64,000 nucleotides of DNA from Halomonas zincidurans B6 (GCF_000731955.1 NZ_JNCK01000001.1:1302001-1366000); one strand, 5' to 3'; positions 53,293 through 61,256 are shown, counted from the first letter of the stretch. Numbers and translations are program-made. Notes: generated by a model from the sequence alone, not told the origin.

Positions 53293-54810
53293 ATGCTCGA
53301 AGATGTCGTGTTCGCCGATCTCACCGCCGAACTGCCCAGCGCGGTACGGTTGCAGCGTCTGGTCAGGGCGCTGCGCGAGTACTTTCATTGCGGTGCCGTG
53401 GGCTTGCTGAGTCTCGATGGCGAGGCGCTGTGTCCGGTGGCGGTCGACGGGCTGACGCGCGAGGCGCTGGGGCGACGCTTCGTGGTGGCCCAGCACCCAA
53501 GGCTGGCGGCGATTCTCGCCCGTCGCGAGACGGTGGCCTTTCCGCCCGATTCCAGCCTGCCCGACCCCTACGATGGGCTGGTCGACAATCAGCTCGGCGA
53601 CCCCTTGCCGGTCCACGATTGCATGGGCGTCAGCCTGCATGTCGAGGGCAGCCTGTGGGGGGCATTGACCCTGGATGCACTTACGCCCGGCACCTTCGAC
53701 GAACGTGCGCAGGACGACCTGCAGCGTTGCACCCTGCTGGTCGAGGCGGCCGTGCGGATGACTCGTCTGGAGCAGGACGTGCGTCGCCTTCGCCTGTCGC
53801 GAAGCGATACCGCCAAGGACGCCAGCGAACCTCATCAGGGAGAGATCATTGGCCAGAGCCTCGTCATTCGACAACTGCTGGATGAGCTCGAGGTGGTCGC
53901 GGATTCCGAATTGCCGGTACTGCTCACTGGCGAGACCGGTGTCGGCAAGGAGTTGTTCGCCCGCCATCTGCACCAGCGTTCATGGCGCCGGCGCCGTCCG
54001 CTGATCCAGATCAACTGCGCGGCGCTGCCCGAGTCACTGGCCGAAAGCGAGCTGTTCGGCCATGTGAAAGGCGCCTTCTCGGGGGCGGGCAAGGCCCGCG
54101 CCGGGCGCTTCGAGGCAGCGGACGGCGGCACGCTGTTTCTCGACGAGGTCGGCGAACTGCCACTGGCCATCCAGGCCAAGCTGCTGCGTACCCTGCAGAA
54201 TGGCGAGATTCAACGCCTGGGCGAAGACGTGCCGCGCCATGTCGACGTGCGCATCATCGCCGCGACCAACCGCAAATTGCACGACAGCGTGCGCGACGGA
54301 CACTTTCGTGCGGATCTCTATCACCGCCTTTCGGTCTATCCGGTGCCGATCCCGCCGCTGCGCGAGCGAGGCAGCGATGTGCTGGTGCTGGCCGGACATT
54401 TTCTCGAGCTCAACCGGGCGCGGCTGGGAGTGCGTAGCTTGCGCCTGTCGTCGGCTGCCGAGGATGCGCTGAGTGGCTACGACTGGCCGGGCAATGTGCG
54501 CGAGCTCGAGCATGTGATTAGTCGGGCGGCGATCAAGGCGCTCAGCCAGGGGGCGCGTCGTGAAGACATCGTCACGCTGGAGCCCGGATTGCTTGACCTG
54601 CCGCAAGTCTCCGTGCAGTCCACCATCGCCATGCAGTCGTGCCAGGGGGCGCCGGTGGAAGCGCTGCACGATAGTGTGGCGCGCACCCAGCGGCAGGCCA
54701 TCCGCCATGCCCTCGACCAGGTCGACGGCAACTGGTCGGCGGCGGCGCGGCGACTCGAGGTCGATTCCAGCAATCTGCACAAGCTGGCTCGGCGGCTGGG
54801 GATCAAGTAG
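53293..54810 (+). CDS. norR: NorR, NO-responsive sigma-54 activator
   Basis: 505 residues from the ATG at 53293 (AGGAG 8 bases upstream). The N-terminal GAF domain (about 20-155) binds a mononuclear iron that senses NO; H108 and C110 (VHDCMG) match the H-x-C ligands of E. coli NorR. The AAA+ domain (about 185-410) has Walker A GETGVGKE (213-220) and Walker B GTLFLDEVGEL. The loop that touches sigma-54 reads GAFSGA (260-265) instead of GAFTGA. The C-terminal Fis-type helix-turn-helix (about 465-505) binds the GGT-N7-ACC sites. Divergent from ytfE. Confidence 0.93.
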   Translation: MLEDVVFADLTAELPSAVRLQRLVRALREYFHCGAVGLLSLDGEALCPVAVDGLTREALGRRFVVAQHPRLAAILARRETVAFPPDSSLPDPYDGLVDNQLGDPLPVHDCMGVSLHVEGSLWGALTLDALTPGTFDERAQDDLQRCTLLVEAAVRMTRLEQDVRRLRLSRSDTAKDASEPHQGEIIGQSLVIRQLLDELEVVADSELPVLLTGETGVGKELFARHLHQRSWRRRRPLIQINCAALPESLAESELFGHVKGAFSGAGKARAGRFEAADGGTLFLDEVGELPLAIQAKLLRTLQNGEIQRLGEDVPRHVDVRIIAATNRKLHDSVRDGHFRADLYHRLSVYPVPIPPLRERGSDVLVLAGHFLELNRARLGVRSLRLSSAAEDALSGYDWPGNVRELEHVISRAAIKALSQGARREDIVTLEPGLLDLPQVSVQSTIAMQSCQGAPVEALHDSVARTQRQAIRHALDQVDGNWSAAARRLEVDSSNLHKLARRLGIK

Positions 54811-55152
54811 CGGTGCTCGGCAAACGCCGGGCATGAGGAGCTCGACGAGCCTCTGTGTGGCTATATGCGCCGCATGGTTCAATGTGTCTATACGAGATGT
54901 TGTGCATTGGCTGGGCCTTGAAGCGGGGTTGCCTTGACATGGGTCAGGTTCGCTGCGCGTATTGAATGGCACCATGGATGCTTGTTTATCGAACAGGCCA
55001 GTCGCTGCCGTTTCGGTGCCGCACGTTCATCGGCGCCGCGCCTTCACGGCCCGAACGCTTGGCCAATCACTGATCGATGAACCATGTTTCTGACTAGCAG
55101 ACCATCCATGAATTCACCCACCGCGGCCGTCAAAACGTCCAGCGAGGTGCCG
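54811..55152. other. Gap after norR with an Fnr/Dnr-like palindrome
   Basis: 342 bp without a recognisable gene. TTGACATGGGTCAG (54934-54947) is a TTGAC-N4-GTCAA-type palindrome with one mismatch, about 210 bp upstream of the ribonucleotide reductase remnant. It may be a relic of that gene's promoter. Confidence 0.4.
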
Positions 55153-55425
55153 ATGCAGACGCCCACTCAAGCCATCTGGGACGCCAAGTACCGACTCAAG
55201 GATCGCCACGGCACGCCGGTGGACAAGGACGTGGCCGATACCTGGGAGCGGGTGGCGCGTGCAGTGGGACAAGTCGAGGGCGACCAGCGTGATGCCTGGC
55301 TACCCAGGTTCCGCTGGGCGCTGGAAGCGGCTGGTCGAAGTGCGGCTGAAATAGACCGTGACCCGCTGAACTACCGCTCGTCGCCGACTTCGTTTCTGTG
55401 TGCCGCGAGATCGCCGAGGGCATAA
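55153..55425 (+). pseudogene. B12-dependent (class II) ribonucleotide reductase, N-terminal fragment
   Basis: The first ~60 residues (MQTPTQAIWDAKYRLKDRHG, VDKDVADTWERVARAV, DAWLPRFRWALEA) match the start of adenosylcobalamin-dependent ribonucleotide reductases. After ALEA the expected GRFLPAGRIL sequence is absent; unrelated residues lead to a stop. The intact enzyme is over 700 residues. It makes dNTPs without oxygen, so its loss beside nitrate-respiration genes is notable; another anaerobic reductase must exist if the cell grows without oxygen. Confidence 0.75.
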
Positions 55426-55452
55426 CCATCATCACTATCCGCAAGGAAGACC

Positions 55453-56160
55453 ATGTTTACCGTTCAGCTGTACCGCTATCATCCCGAACACGACGATGCA
55501 CCCTATATGGAAGCCTTCGAAATCGGCGATGAGTTCCGTCACAGGATGGTGCTTGAGGTGCTGGAGAATCTTAAGGTTTCAAACCCTGAGCTGGCCTATC
55601 GGCGTTCCTGCCGCGAAGGCGTTTGTGGTTCGGATGGCATGAACATCAATGGCAAGAATGGCCTGGCCTGCATTACATCCGTGTCTGAAGCGCTGGGTCG
55701 AAAGGATACCCTGACGCTAAGGCCGCTGCCCGGCATGCCGGTCATTCGCGACCTGGTCGTCGATCAGACTCTATTCTTCAGGCAATTCGAAAAGATCCGG
55801 CCCTACCTCATCAACGATAGCGTTCCGTCGACGATAGAGCGCCTGCAGAGCCCCGAAGACCGTGACAAGCTCGATGGCCTGTATGAATGCATCCTGTGCG
55901 CCTGCTGTTCTTCGCAATGTCCTTCCTGGTGGTGGAATCCGGAGAAGTTCATCGGACCGGCGGGGCTGATCCAGGCCTATCGTTTCCTGAACGACAGCCG
56001 CGATACCGCGACTCAGCAGCGCCTGGCCGAACTGGAAGATCCTTTCAGCGTCTTCCGCTGTCGTCAGATCGGCAACTGTACATGGGTCTGTCCTAAAGGG
56101 TTGAATCCGATGAAGGCCATCGGTCGCATCCGGGAGATGCTATTGAAAGAGAGTGTATGA
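55453..56160 (+). CDS. sdhB: Orphan succinate dehydrogenase/fumarate reductase Fe-S subunit
   Basis: 235 residues, complete SdhB. The [2Fe-2S] domain has SCREGVCGSDGMNINGKNGL and its cysteines; the C-terminal half has CILCACCSSQCPS ([4Fe-4S]) and CRQIGNCTWVCPKGLNP ([3Fe-4S]/[4Fe-4S]). AAGGAAGACC lies upstream of the ATG. No sdhC, sdhD or sdhA gene is next to it: the left neighbour is a broken ribonucleotide reductase and the right a hemerythrin. It is probably a second copy, or one moved from an sdh/frd operon. Confidence 0.9.
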   Translation: MFTVQLYRYHPEHDDAPYMEAFEIGDEFRHRMVLEVLENLKVSNPELAYRRSCREGVCGSDGMNINGKNGLACITSVSEALGRKDTLTLRPLPGMPVIRDLVVDQTLFFRQFEKIRPYLINDSVPSTIERLQSPEDRDKLDGLYECILCACCSSQCPSWWWNPEKFIGPAGLIQAYRFLNDSRDTATQQRLAELEDPFSVFRCRQIGNCTWVCPKGLNPMKAIGRIREMLLKESV

Positions 56161-56201
56161 AGTTGATTGAAAGTCGGCCTTGCCGCTCGCTTGGCGAATA
56201 G

Positions 56202-56258
56202 GGTTGATTTAACCCATTTCGGTGATATTAACCCAACATCAGGCAGGTCAATACCACC
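56202..56258 (+). promoter_or_regulatory. Three NorR enhancer sites upstream of the hemerythrin gene
   Basis: GGT-N7-ACC occurs at 56202-56214, 56221-56233 and 56246-56258 (centres 19 and 25 bp apart). The last is centred 48.5 bp from the GG of a sigma-54 promoter. The layout matches the ytfE control region almost base for base in spacing. Confidence 0.8.
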
Positions 56259-56298
56259 CAGTTAGAGCAAGTCCGTGCTCCTTCAATGGCTTGAGAAC

Positions 56299-56314
56299 TG
56301 GCATGATTAATGCA
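56299..56314 (+). promoter_or_regulatory. Sigma-54 promoter of the hemerythrin gene
   Basis: TGGCATGATTAATGCA: GG (56300-56301) and GC (56312-56313) are 10 bases apart, and the flanks match TGGCACG-N4-TTGC with two mismatches. The -12 element is about 77 bp upstream of the ATG at 56390. Confidence 0.75.
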
Positions 56315-56389
56315 GTGAATAATGCATGGTAGGCCATCAGATACAGAGGGTTTCCGGGCGTTATCTACCGACTATGTCAGGATGTGATC

Positions 56390-56998
56390 ATGACCATTCC
56401 CCTTCTCAAGCAGCTGCAAGACGATCATCGGGACTACGACGGTCTCCTCTGCATTCTCGATCGGCAGCTCGCCGGTGCCTGCAAGGGCGACATGCCGGAT
56501 TTCGCTCTGATGCGCGACATACTGCATTATCTGACGCGGCATGCCGAGCGCGTCCATCATGCCCTCGAAGAGCTTGTATTCGAGCGCCTGGCGATACGCC
56601 ATCCCGAAATCCAGCCCACCCTGACGCTGCTCGATGAAGAGCACCGGCGCATCCGCGTTTACGGTGAAGAGCTTTATATAAAGTTTATCGCTCTATCAAG
56701 TGCAGGGCCGACGGCCGAGATAGACTCGGCGACTACCAATACGATTCAAGCTTACATCGAGCTTTACCGCGCCCGCATGCATGGCGAAGAGAGCCGCTGG
56801 CTCACCTCGCTTGCCGAAACGCTGCCGGCGAGTGATTGGCTGGGGCTGTTGACTGCATGCGACTGGAAGTGCGATCCACTGCTTCGCCCCGATGCTGCAG
56901 AGGCTTTCCAGACCCTCAAGTCGCATATTGCCAGGAATGGGGCAGGATACTGGATGGGGCAGGATCGAAAAGCCGATTTTTGCCCGCTCTGTCCATGA
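56390..56998 (+). CDS. Hemerythrin HHE-domain protein, NorR-controlled
   Basis: 202 residues from the ATG at 56390. An HHE cation-binding domain fills about residues 1-145: DDHRDYDGLL, LTRHAERVHHALEELVFERL, LLDEEHRRIRVYGEEL and YRARMHGEESRWL supply the His and Glu ligands of a di-iron site. A C-terminal part ends in DFCPLCP, a possible metal or redox site. It differs from YtfE in lacking the ScdA domain. Its promoter region has three NorR boxes and a sigma-54 promoter, so it should be induced by NO. nnrS follows on the same strand. Roles such as NO scavenging or iron supply are inference. Confidence 0.85.
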   Translation: MTIPLLKQLQDDHRDYDGLLCILDRQLAGACKGDMPDFALMRDILHYLTRHAERVHHALEELVFERLAIRHPEIQPTLTLLDEEHRRIRVYGEELYIKFIALSSAGPTAEIDSATTNTIQAYIELYRARMHGEESRWLTSLAETLPASDWLGLLTACDWKCDPLLRPDAAEAFQTLKSHIARNGAGYWMGQDRKADFCPLCP

Positions 56999-57058
56999 GC
57001 CCGTTGATTGCTCGATTAGCTCTCCTTGAACATCTGCTCAACGGCAGAAGGAATGACC

Positions 57059-57256
57059 ATGAATAAGCCAATCGATACCCAGTATATGAAGGGCATTGCA
57101 GTGCTATCACCGTCACTTCACGAGCTTGATTGCTCGGCACCGGCCCGGCCAAGCGTGGAGTTACAAGTGGAAGCTGCCCTGGATGAGGTCGATAGATCGA
57201 GCATGGAGTCCTTCCCGGCCAGTGGATTCGCCTTGCTGCCGATGGGGATCGAGTGA
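57059..57256 (+). CDS. Small protein with an ESFPAS motif, function unknown
   Basis: 65 residues from the ATG at 57059. The last third (EVDRSSMESFPASGFALLPM) resembles the D-x-x-S-x-ESFPASDPP motif found near the C-terminus of many small proteobacterial proteins of unknown function. AGGAATGACC lies upstream. It sits between the hemerythrin and nnrS on the same strand and is probably co-transcribed. Real but unnamed; the downstream end differs from the usual DPP. Confidence 0.5.
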   Translation: MNKPIDTQYMKGIAVLSPSLHELDCSAPARPSVELQVEAALDEVDRSSMESFPASGFALLPMGIE

Positions 57257-57332
57257 GGCGATATGCGCGGTCACGGCAGAGGGCTGTTCCCCACTCCTAT
57301 TTGCGCATCATTTCAATCAGGAATTTGCTGCC

Positions 57333-58532
57333 ATGAACGATACGACCAGCCTTCGCTATAATGATGAACCCGTGCTGCTCGCCTTTGCGTTCCGGCCCTT
57401 CTTCCTGCTCACTGCACTCTACGCGGCAAGCCTGGTGGCGGCATGGTTCGCCTTCCTGTTCGGCGGGCTGCCGTTGCCGCTGGGCGTGAATCCGATTCAG
57501 TGGCATGCACATGAGCTTCTCTTCGGCATGGTACCGGCGGCCATCGCAGGCTTCTTGCTCACCGCGATGTGCAACTGGACGGGAGCGCCGCCTCTCAAGG
57601 GGAGCGGCCTGCTGGCGTTGGTTCTGCTATGGGCAGCGGGGCGGGCGGCAATGTGGTTGTCAGGGTGGCTGCCGCTGTGGTTGGTCGCGACGATCGACCT
57701 GGCCTTCCTGCCGGCAATGGCGGCTTATGTCGCGCGAGTGCTGCTGCGCCATGGCAATTACCGCAACCTGGTGCTGGTTGCGCTGCTCGTTCTACTCGCT
57801 GGTGCCGACCTCTCGATGCACCTGGGGTTCAGTGGGTTTTGGCCTCCCGGGGGGCGATTGGGAGAAATCCTGGCGCTGGATCTGATTGCCGCGATCATGG
57901 TCGTGGTGGGCGGGCGAATCACGCCGGCGTTCACTGCCAACTGGCTAGGCATGCAGGGCCAGGATCCCGCCCTGGTGAGGCGCTCGGAGGTGTTGGATCG
58001 TGCGGCTTTCTGGAGCACGGTCGCCATGGTGCCGGTGGACCTTGCGATGTCCTTTCCCGTGCCGGCTAGTCTCATTGCACTGATCGCCGCACTCGTCAAC
58101 GGTTGGCGACTCCTGGCCTGGCGTGGCTGGAAAGCCTCGGCGGAGCCCCTCATATGGATTCTTCATGTGGCCCTGGGCTGGATCGTCGTTGCCTTGCTGC
58201 TCAAGGCGATGACGCCTTGGTTGGCGCTATCTCCCAGTGTCTGGATGCATGCGATGGGGGCCGGAGCGGCTGGCACCTTGATTCTTGGCGTGATGACCCG
58301 CGTGGCGATGGGCCATACGGGGCGGCCAATGCGCCTGCCACGCATGGCGATATGGATCTATGTCGCCATCATCACTGCGGGGCTGGTGCGGGTGATCGCG
58401 GCCTTCGTGCCGCAACTGGCCTATCCCGGGCTCAGCGTCTCGACAGTGGCCTGGGTCGTTGCCTTTCTGCTTTTTGTGCTTATCTACTGGCCGATCCTGA
58501 GCCGACCGCGCGCCGATGGTCGTCCCGGCTGA
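57333..58532 (+). CDS. nnrS: NnrS family haem- and copper-containing membrane protein
   Basis: 399 residues with about twelve hydrophobic helices. Hallmarks are the N-terminal FAFRPFFLLTALYA, QWHAHELLFGMVPAAIAGFLL, VVVGGRITPAFTANWL and MHAMGAGAAGTLILGVMTRVAMGHTGR, with the conserved histidines. NnrS relieves NO stress in denitrifiers and Vibrio, partly by protecting metabolism from iron-nitrosyl complexes. The ATG is 334 bp downstream of the hemerythrin stop; no separate promoter was recognised. Confidence 0.93.
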   Translation: MNDTTSLRYNDEPVLLAFAFRPFFLLTALYAASLVAAWFAFLFGGLPLPLGVNPIQWHAHELLFGMVPAAIAGFLLTAMCNWTGAPPLKGSGLLALVLLWAAGRAAMWLSGWLPLWLVATIDLAFLPAMAAYVARVLLRHGNYRNLVLVALLVLLAGADLSMHLGFSGFWPPGGRLGEILALDLIAAIMVVVGGRITPAFTANWLGMQGQDPALVRRSEVLDRAAFWSTVAMVPVDLAMSFPVPASLIALIAALVNGWRLLAWRGWKASAEPLIWILHVALGWIVVALLLKAMTPWLALSPSVWMHAMGAGAAGTLILGVMTRVAMGHTGRPMRLPRMAIWIYVAIITAGLVRVIAAFVPQLAYPGLSVSTVAWVVAFLLFVLIYWPILSRPRADGRPG

Positions 58533-58560
58533 ACGAAAGCTCGGAATGTGGCGAAACTCT

Positions 58561-58594
58561 CAGTGAGGTGGTCCTATCAGTGAGGTGGTCCTAT
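58561..58594 (+). repeat. 17-bp direct duplication
   Basis: CAGTGAGGTGGTCCTAT occurs twice in tandem (58561-58577 and 58578-58594). The second copy supplies the ribosome-binding-like AGGTGG and the A-T of an ATG at 58593. Confidence 0.9.
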
Positions 58595-58703
58595 GAAAAA
58601 GACAAGCTCTGTCCCGGCGACCCCGGCTGTCGAGCCGATACGCTGGCCGGATGAGGCCGAGTGCCTGCTGACCGGCGAATCGGAGGGTGCCTGTAGTGAA
58701 TAG
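58593..58703 (+). CDS. Possible small peptide after nnrS
   Basis: 36 codons (MKKTSSVPATPAVEPIRWPD, then EAECLLTGESEGACSE) with GAGGTGG 6 bases upstream. No family is recognised, and it might be chance. The DNA between here and 58873 contains an open stretch (EVIVNIDESGLALPAKRYAD, about 58797-58856) that looks like a fragment of an unknown gene, but I could not place it. Confidence 0.3.
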   Translation: MKKTSSVPATPAVEPIRWPDEAECLLTGESEGACSE

Positions 58704-58872
58704 CCGTGCGCCTGCCTGCTCTCGGAAGTCGGCATATTGGGTGCGCTGGCCAGGGATTTCTGCCTGCAGTTTCGGAGCTGGCGGCGTTCCGACCGGAAGT
58801 GATCGTGAATATCGATGAATCGGGGCTCGCACTTCCCGCCAAGCGATACGCCGACAAGCCTGTCGTCTTCGC

Positions 58873-59248
58873 TCAGGAGGATGTGGCAGTAGGGCGGGTC
58901 ACTAGAAAGATCGCCACGCAGGAAAAGAGGAGTCCGGTGATCACCGGGACCTTGGCGCTGTCGCTGGTCGCCAGCAGAATCAGCCAACTCACGAGAAGTA
59001 GCAGGCAGGCCAGCCATTTGGCGCGCTTCGGTACGGCGCGCTGTTCGCGCCAGGCCCGCAATGGCGGGCCGAAATGCGGATGACGATGCAGCCAGTCATC
59101 GAGGCGCGCCGACCCCTTGGGAGCGGCCCAGGCAGCGACCAGCAGAAATGGGGTGGTGGGCAGCAAGAGGAAGCACGATTCCGGCTGCGCCCAGCCCGAC
59201 GCAGCCATAGGCCAGGCAAAGGTAGGCGAGGCGACGTGGCGAAGCCAT
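58873..59248 (-). pseudogene. DUF454/YbaN inner-membrane protein, frameshifted
   Basis: The ATG at 59248 has AGGAGG 7 bases upstream and begins MASPRRLAYLCLAYGCVGLG, AAGIVLPL. The expected LPTTPFLLVAAWAAPKGSAR continues in a different frame from about 59170, through DDWLHRHPHFGPPLRAWREQ to a stop at 58873. One extra base in CTTCCTCTTGCTG would explain it. Both halves are otherwise well kept, so the mutation is recent or a sequencing error. Confidence 0.75.
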
Positions 59249-59263
59249 GGACAGCCTCCTTGA

Positions 59264-59326
59264 TCACTCCGGTAGCAGCACGATCGCCAGCATATGTACG
59301 ACCCGCGCCAGAAAGTAGTATTCCAT
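59264..59326 (-). pseudogene. Membrane protein remnant before the YbaN gene
   Basis: Twenty codons, MEYYFLARVVHMLAIVLLPE, ending in TGA at 59264-59266. The start resembles small integral-membrane proteins that continue HxLAxVxWIGG. Here the sequence jumps to a stop after one partial helix. Confidence 0.4.
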
Positions 59327-59330
59327 GGCG

Positions 59331-60719
59331 TCACACGGTCCGCGAGAACAGGCCGCGCTGGCCTTCGCCCAGGTAGGCGTCGAAGGCCATGGCGACGCTG
59401 CGCAGCATCAACTGGCCTTGAGGCAGCAGCGTCACCAGGCCATCCCGTACCGTCACCAGGCCATCGGCGACATGGCCGGCGAGCTGTTCCAGCGACTCGG
59501 CGAAATAGTCGGTGAAATCGATCTGGTAGCGGCGCTCGAAGTGGGCCATGTCGAGGTGACCATGGCACATCAGGGCCATGATCACGTCGCGGCGCAGGCA
59601 ATCGTCATCGTGGAGCCGGTAGCCGCGCTTGACCGGCAGGCGGCCGGCATCGAGGCGGCCATAATACTGGGAAAGCTCCTTGGCGTTCTGGCTGTAGCTG
59701 TCGGCCACCTTGCCGATGGCCGACACGCCTAGGCCAATCAGATCGCAGTCGGCATGCGTGGAGTAGCCCTGGAAGTTGCGCTGCAGCGTGCCGTTCTCTC
59801 GAGCCAGCACCAGTTCATCGTCGGGCAGCGCGAAGTGATCCATGCCGATGTACACGTAGCCCGCCGCGGTCAGGCGCTGGATGGTCAGTTCGAGCAGTTC
59901 CAGCTTGCGCTCGGGCGGCGGCATGTGTTCGGGGCGGATCAGGCGCTGGGACTTGAACATGCTGGGCAGGTGAGCGTAGCTGTAGGCAGCGATGCGGTTG
60001 GGGCGAATATCGATGACCTTGGCCAGGGTGGCGTCGAAGCTCTCCACGTTCTGCAGCGGCAGGCCATAGATCAGGTCGACGCTCAGCGAGTCGAAATCGG
60101 CCTCGCGGGCCGCCTCGACCAGGCTACATACCTGGGATTCGCTCTGGATGCGATTGACCGCGGCCTGTACGTCCGGATCGAAGTCCTGCACGCCGAAACT
60201 CAGCCGATTGAAGCCCAGCCGACGCAACGCATGAAGGCGCTCGGGCGTTACCGTTCGCGGATCGACTTCCACGGAAAATTCATGCGCGCCGCGAGTATCG
60301 AAGCGAAACGCCTGACGCAAGGCGACCATCAGCTCGGCAAGCTGGGCGTTGGTGAAGTAGGTCGGTGTACCGCCGCCCAGGTGGAGCTGGGTCAGCCGGC
60401 GATCGGCTTTGAACAGCTCCGCCTGCATCGCGATCTCACGCTTGAGATAATCGAGATACTCGGCGGCCTTCTCGGTCTTCTGGGTGATGATCTTGTTGCA
60501 GGCACAGTAGTGGCAGAGGCTCTTGCAGAACGGAATATGCACGTACACCGACAACGGCTTGGGCAGCGGATCGGCGTTGCTGGCTTTCGTGGCCAGCCGG
60601 TAGTCGTCCATGGCAAAGGCTTCATGAAACTGCGGCGCGGTCGGGTAGGAGGTATAACGAGGCCCCGGGAAGTCGTATTTGCTGACCAGGGCACGATCGA
60701 AAGCGTGCGGTTGGCTCAT
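59331..60719 (-). CDS. hemN: HemN, oxygen-independent coproporphyrinogen III dehydrogenase
   Basis: 462 residues from the ATG at 60719 (GGAGG about 8 bases upstream). It makes protoporphyrinogen IX without oxygen, needed for haem during nitrate respiration. The radical-SAM cysteines are C65, C69 and C72 (PFCKSLCHYC), with GGGTP (about 112-116) and the HemN C-terminal domain (YVYIGMDHFALPDDEL) following. A weak Fnr-like sequence (TTGCTTTCGATCAT, 60779-60792, two mismatches) lies about 66 bp upstream. Confidence 0.95.
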   Translation of the reverse strand: MSQPHAFDRALVSKYDFPGPRYTSYPTAPQFHEAFAMDDYRLATKASNADPLPKPLSVYVHIPFCKSLCHYCACNKIITQKTEKAAEYLDYLKREIAMQAELFKADRRLTQLHLGGGTPTYFTNAQLAELMVALRQAFRFDTRGAHEFSVEVDPRTVTPERLHALRRLGFNRLSFGVQDFDPDVQAAVNRIQSESQVCSLVEAAREADFDSLSVDLIYGLPLQNVESFDATLAKVIDIRPNRIAAYSYAHLPSMFKSQRLIRPEHMPPPERKLELLELTIQRLTAAGYVYIGMDHFALPDDELVLARENGTLQRNFQGYSTHADCDLIGLGVSAIGKVADSYSQNAKELSQYYGRLDAGRLPVKRGYRLHDDDCLRRDVIMALMCHGHLDMAHFERRYQIDFTDYFAESLEQLAGHVADGLVTVRDGLVTLLPQGQLMLRSVAMAFDAYLGEGQRGLFSRTV

Positions 60720-60931
60720 GAATCTGCCCTCCGAGACGAAACATGAGCGCACTATACGAGGTCCTGCAGTTACGCAAGTTGCTTTCGATCATCTTCGCTG
60801 CGATCGGCATTGCTCGCTTATGGGCCTGCCTGCCCGTGAAGACATTACTTGGCACTTCGCAAGGAATGGCTGAGGCATGATCTCATCGGGTCGCTTCGGT
60901 CGGCATGACCCGAATAGCCAGAAAGCTGAAG

Positions 60932-60961
60932 CCGCCACTCGGAATGACCCGTAAGCGGCGG
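60932..60961 (-). terminator. Hairpin downstream of tRNA-Pro
   Basis: CCGCC (60932-60936) pairs with GGCGG (60957-60961) across a 20-base loop. On the minus strand it follows the tRNA by 16 bp and is trailed by CTTCAGCTTTC. It is a plausible but imperfect terminator. Confidence 0.45.
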
Positions 60962-60977
60962 TTTTCATTAATCTATT

Positions 60978-61054
60978 TGGTCGGAGCGACAGGATTCGAA
61001 CCTGCGACCTCTGCAACCCCATTGCAGCGCGCTACCAAGCTGCGCCACGCTCCG
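60978..61054 (-). tRNA. tRNA-Pro (anticodon GGG)
   Basis: 77 nt including encoded CCA. Acceptor stem CGGAGCG/CGCTCCG with discriminator A; anticodon stem CTGCA/TGCAG enclosing loop ATGGGGT, so the anticodon is GGG; T-arm GCAGGTTCGAATCCTGT. Reads proline codons CCC and CCU. Confidence 0.97.
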
Positions 61055-61115
61055 ACTTTATCATGCTCGAGTAGGGAGTCGGTGCTTGCCGAGACCCTGC
61101 CCAAGGACGAGGCAT

Positions 61116-61143
61116 ATAGTAGCGATTTTCCCATCAAATGCAA
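61116..61143 (-). promoter_or_regulatory. Likely promoter of tRNA-Pro
   Basis: On the minus strand TTGCAT (61138-61143), a 16-bp spacer and TACTAT (61116-61121) resemble a sigma-70 promoter. It is about 60 bp upstream of the tRNA 5' end, so a leader would be processed off. Confidence 0.45.
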
Positions 61144-61256
61144 GCGGGAATTGCGCTTTCCTTTCAATCGCTTGTCTCCAGCGGAGCGTACTGTGGGCAG
61201 TGGGCGCGCGGCGTCCGTTGTATAATTTCGTCACATGTGAAGCCCGGGGAGGGAAG

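Noticed and set aside
60779..60792. Fnr box upstream of the true hemN (TTGCTTTCGATCAT)
   Set aside because: Two mismatches, one in each half-site, is too weak to call, although position would fit; mentioned only in the hemN entry.
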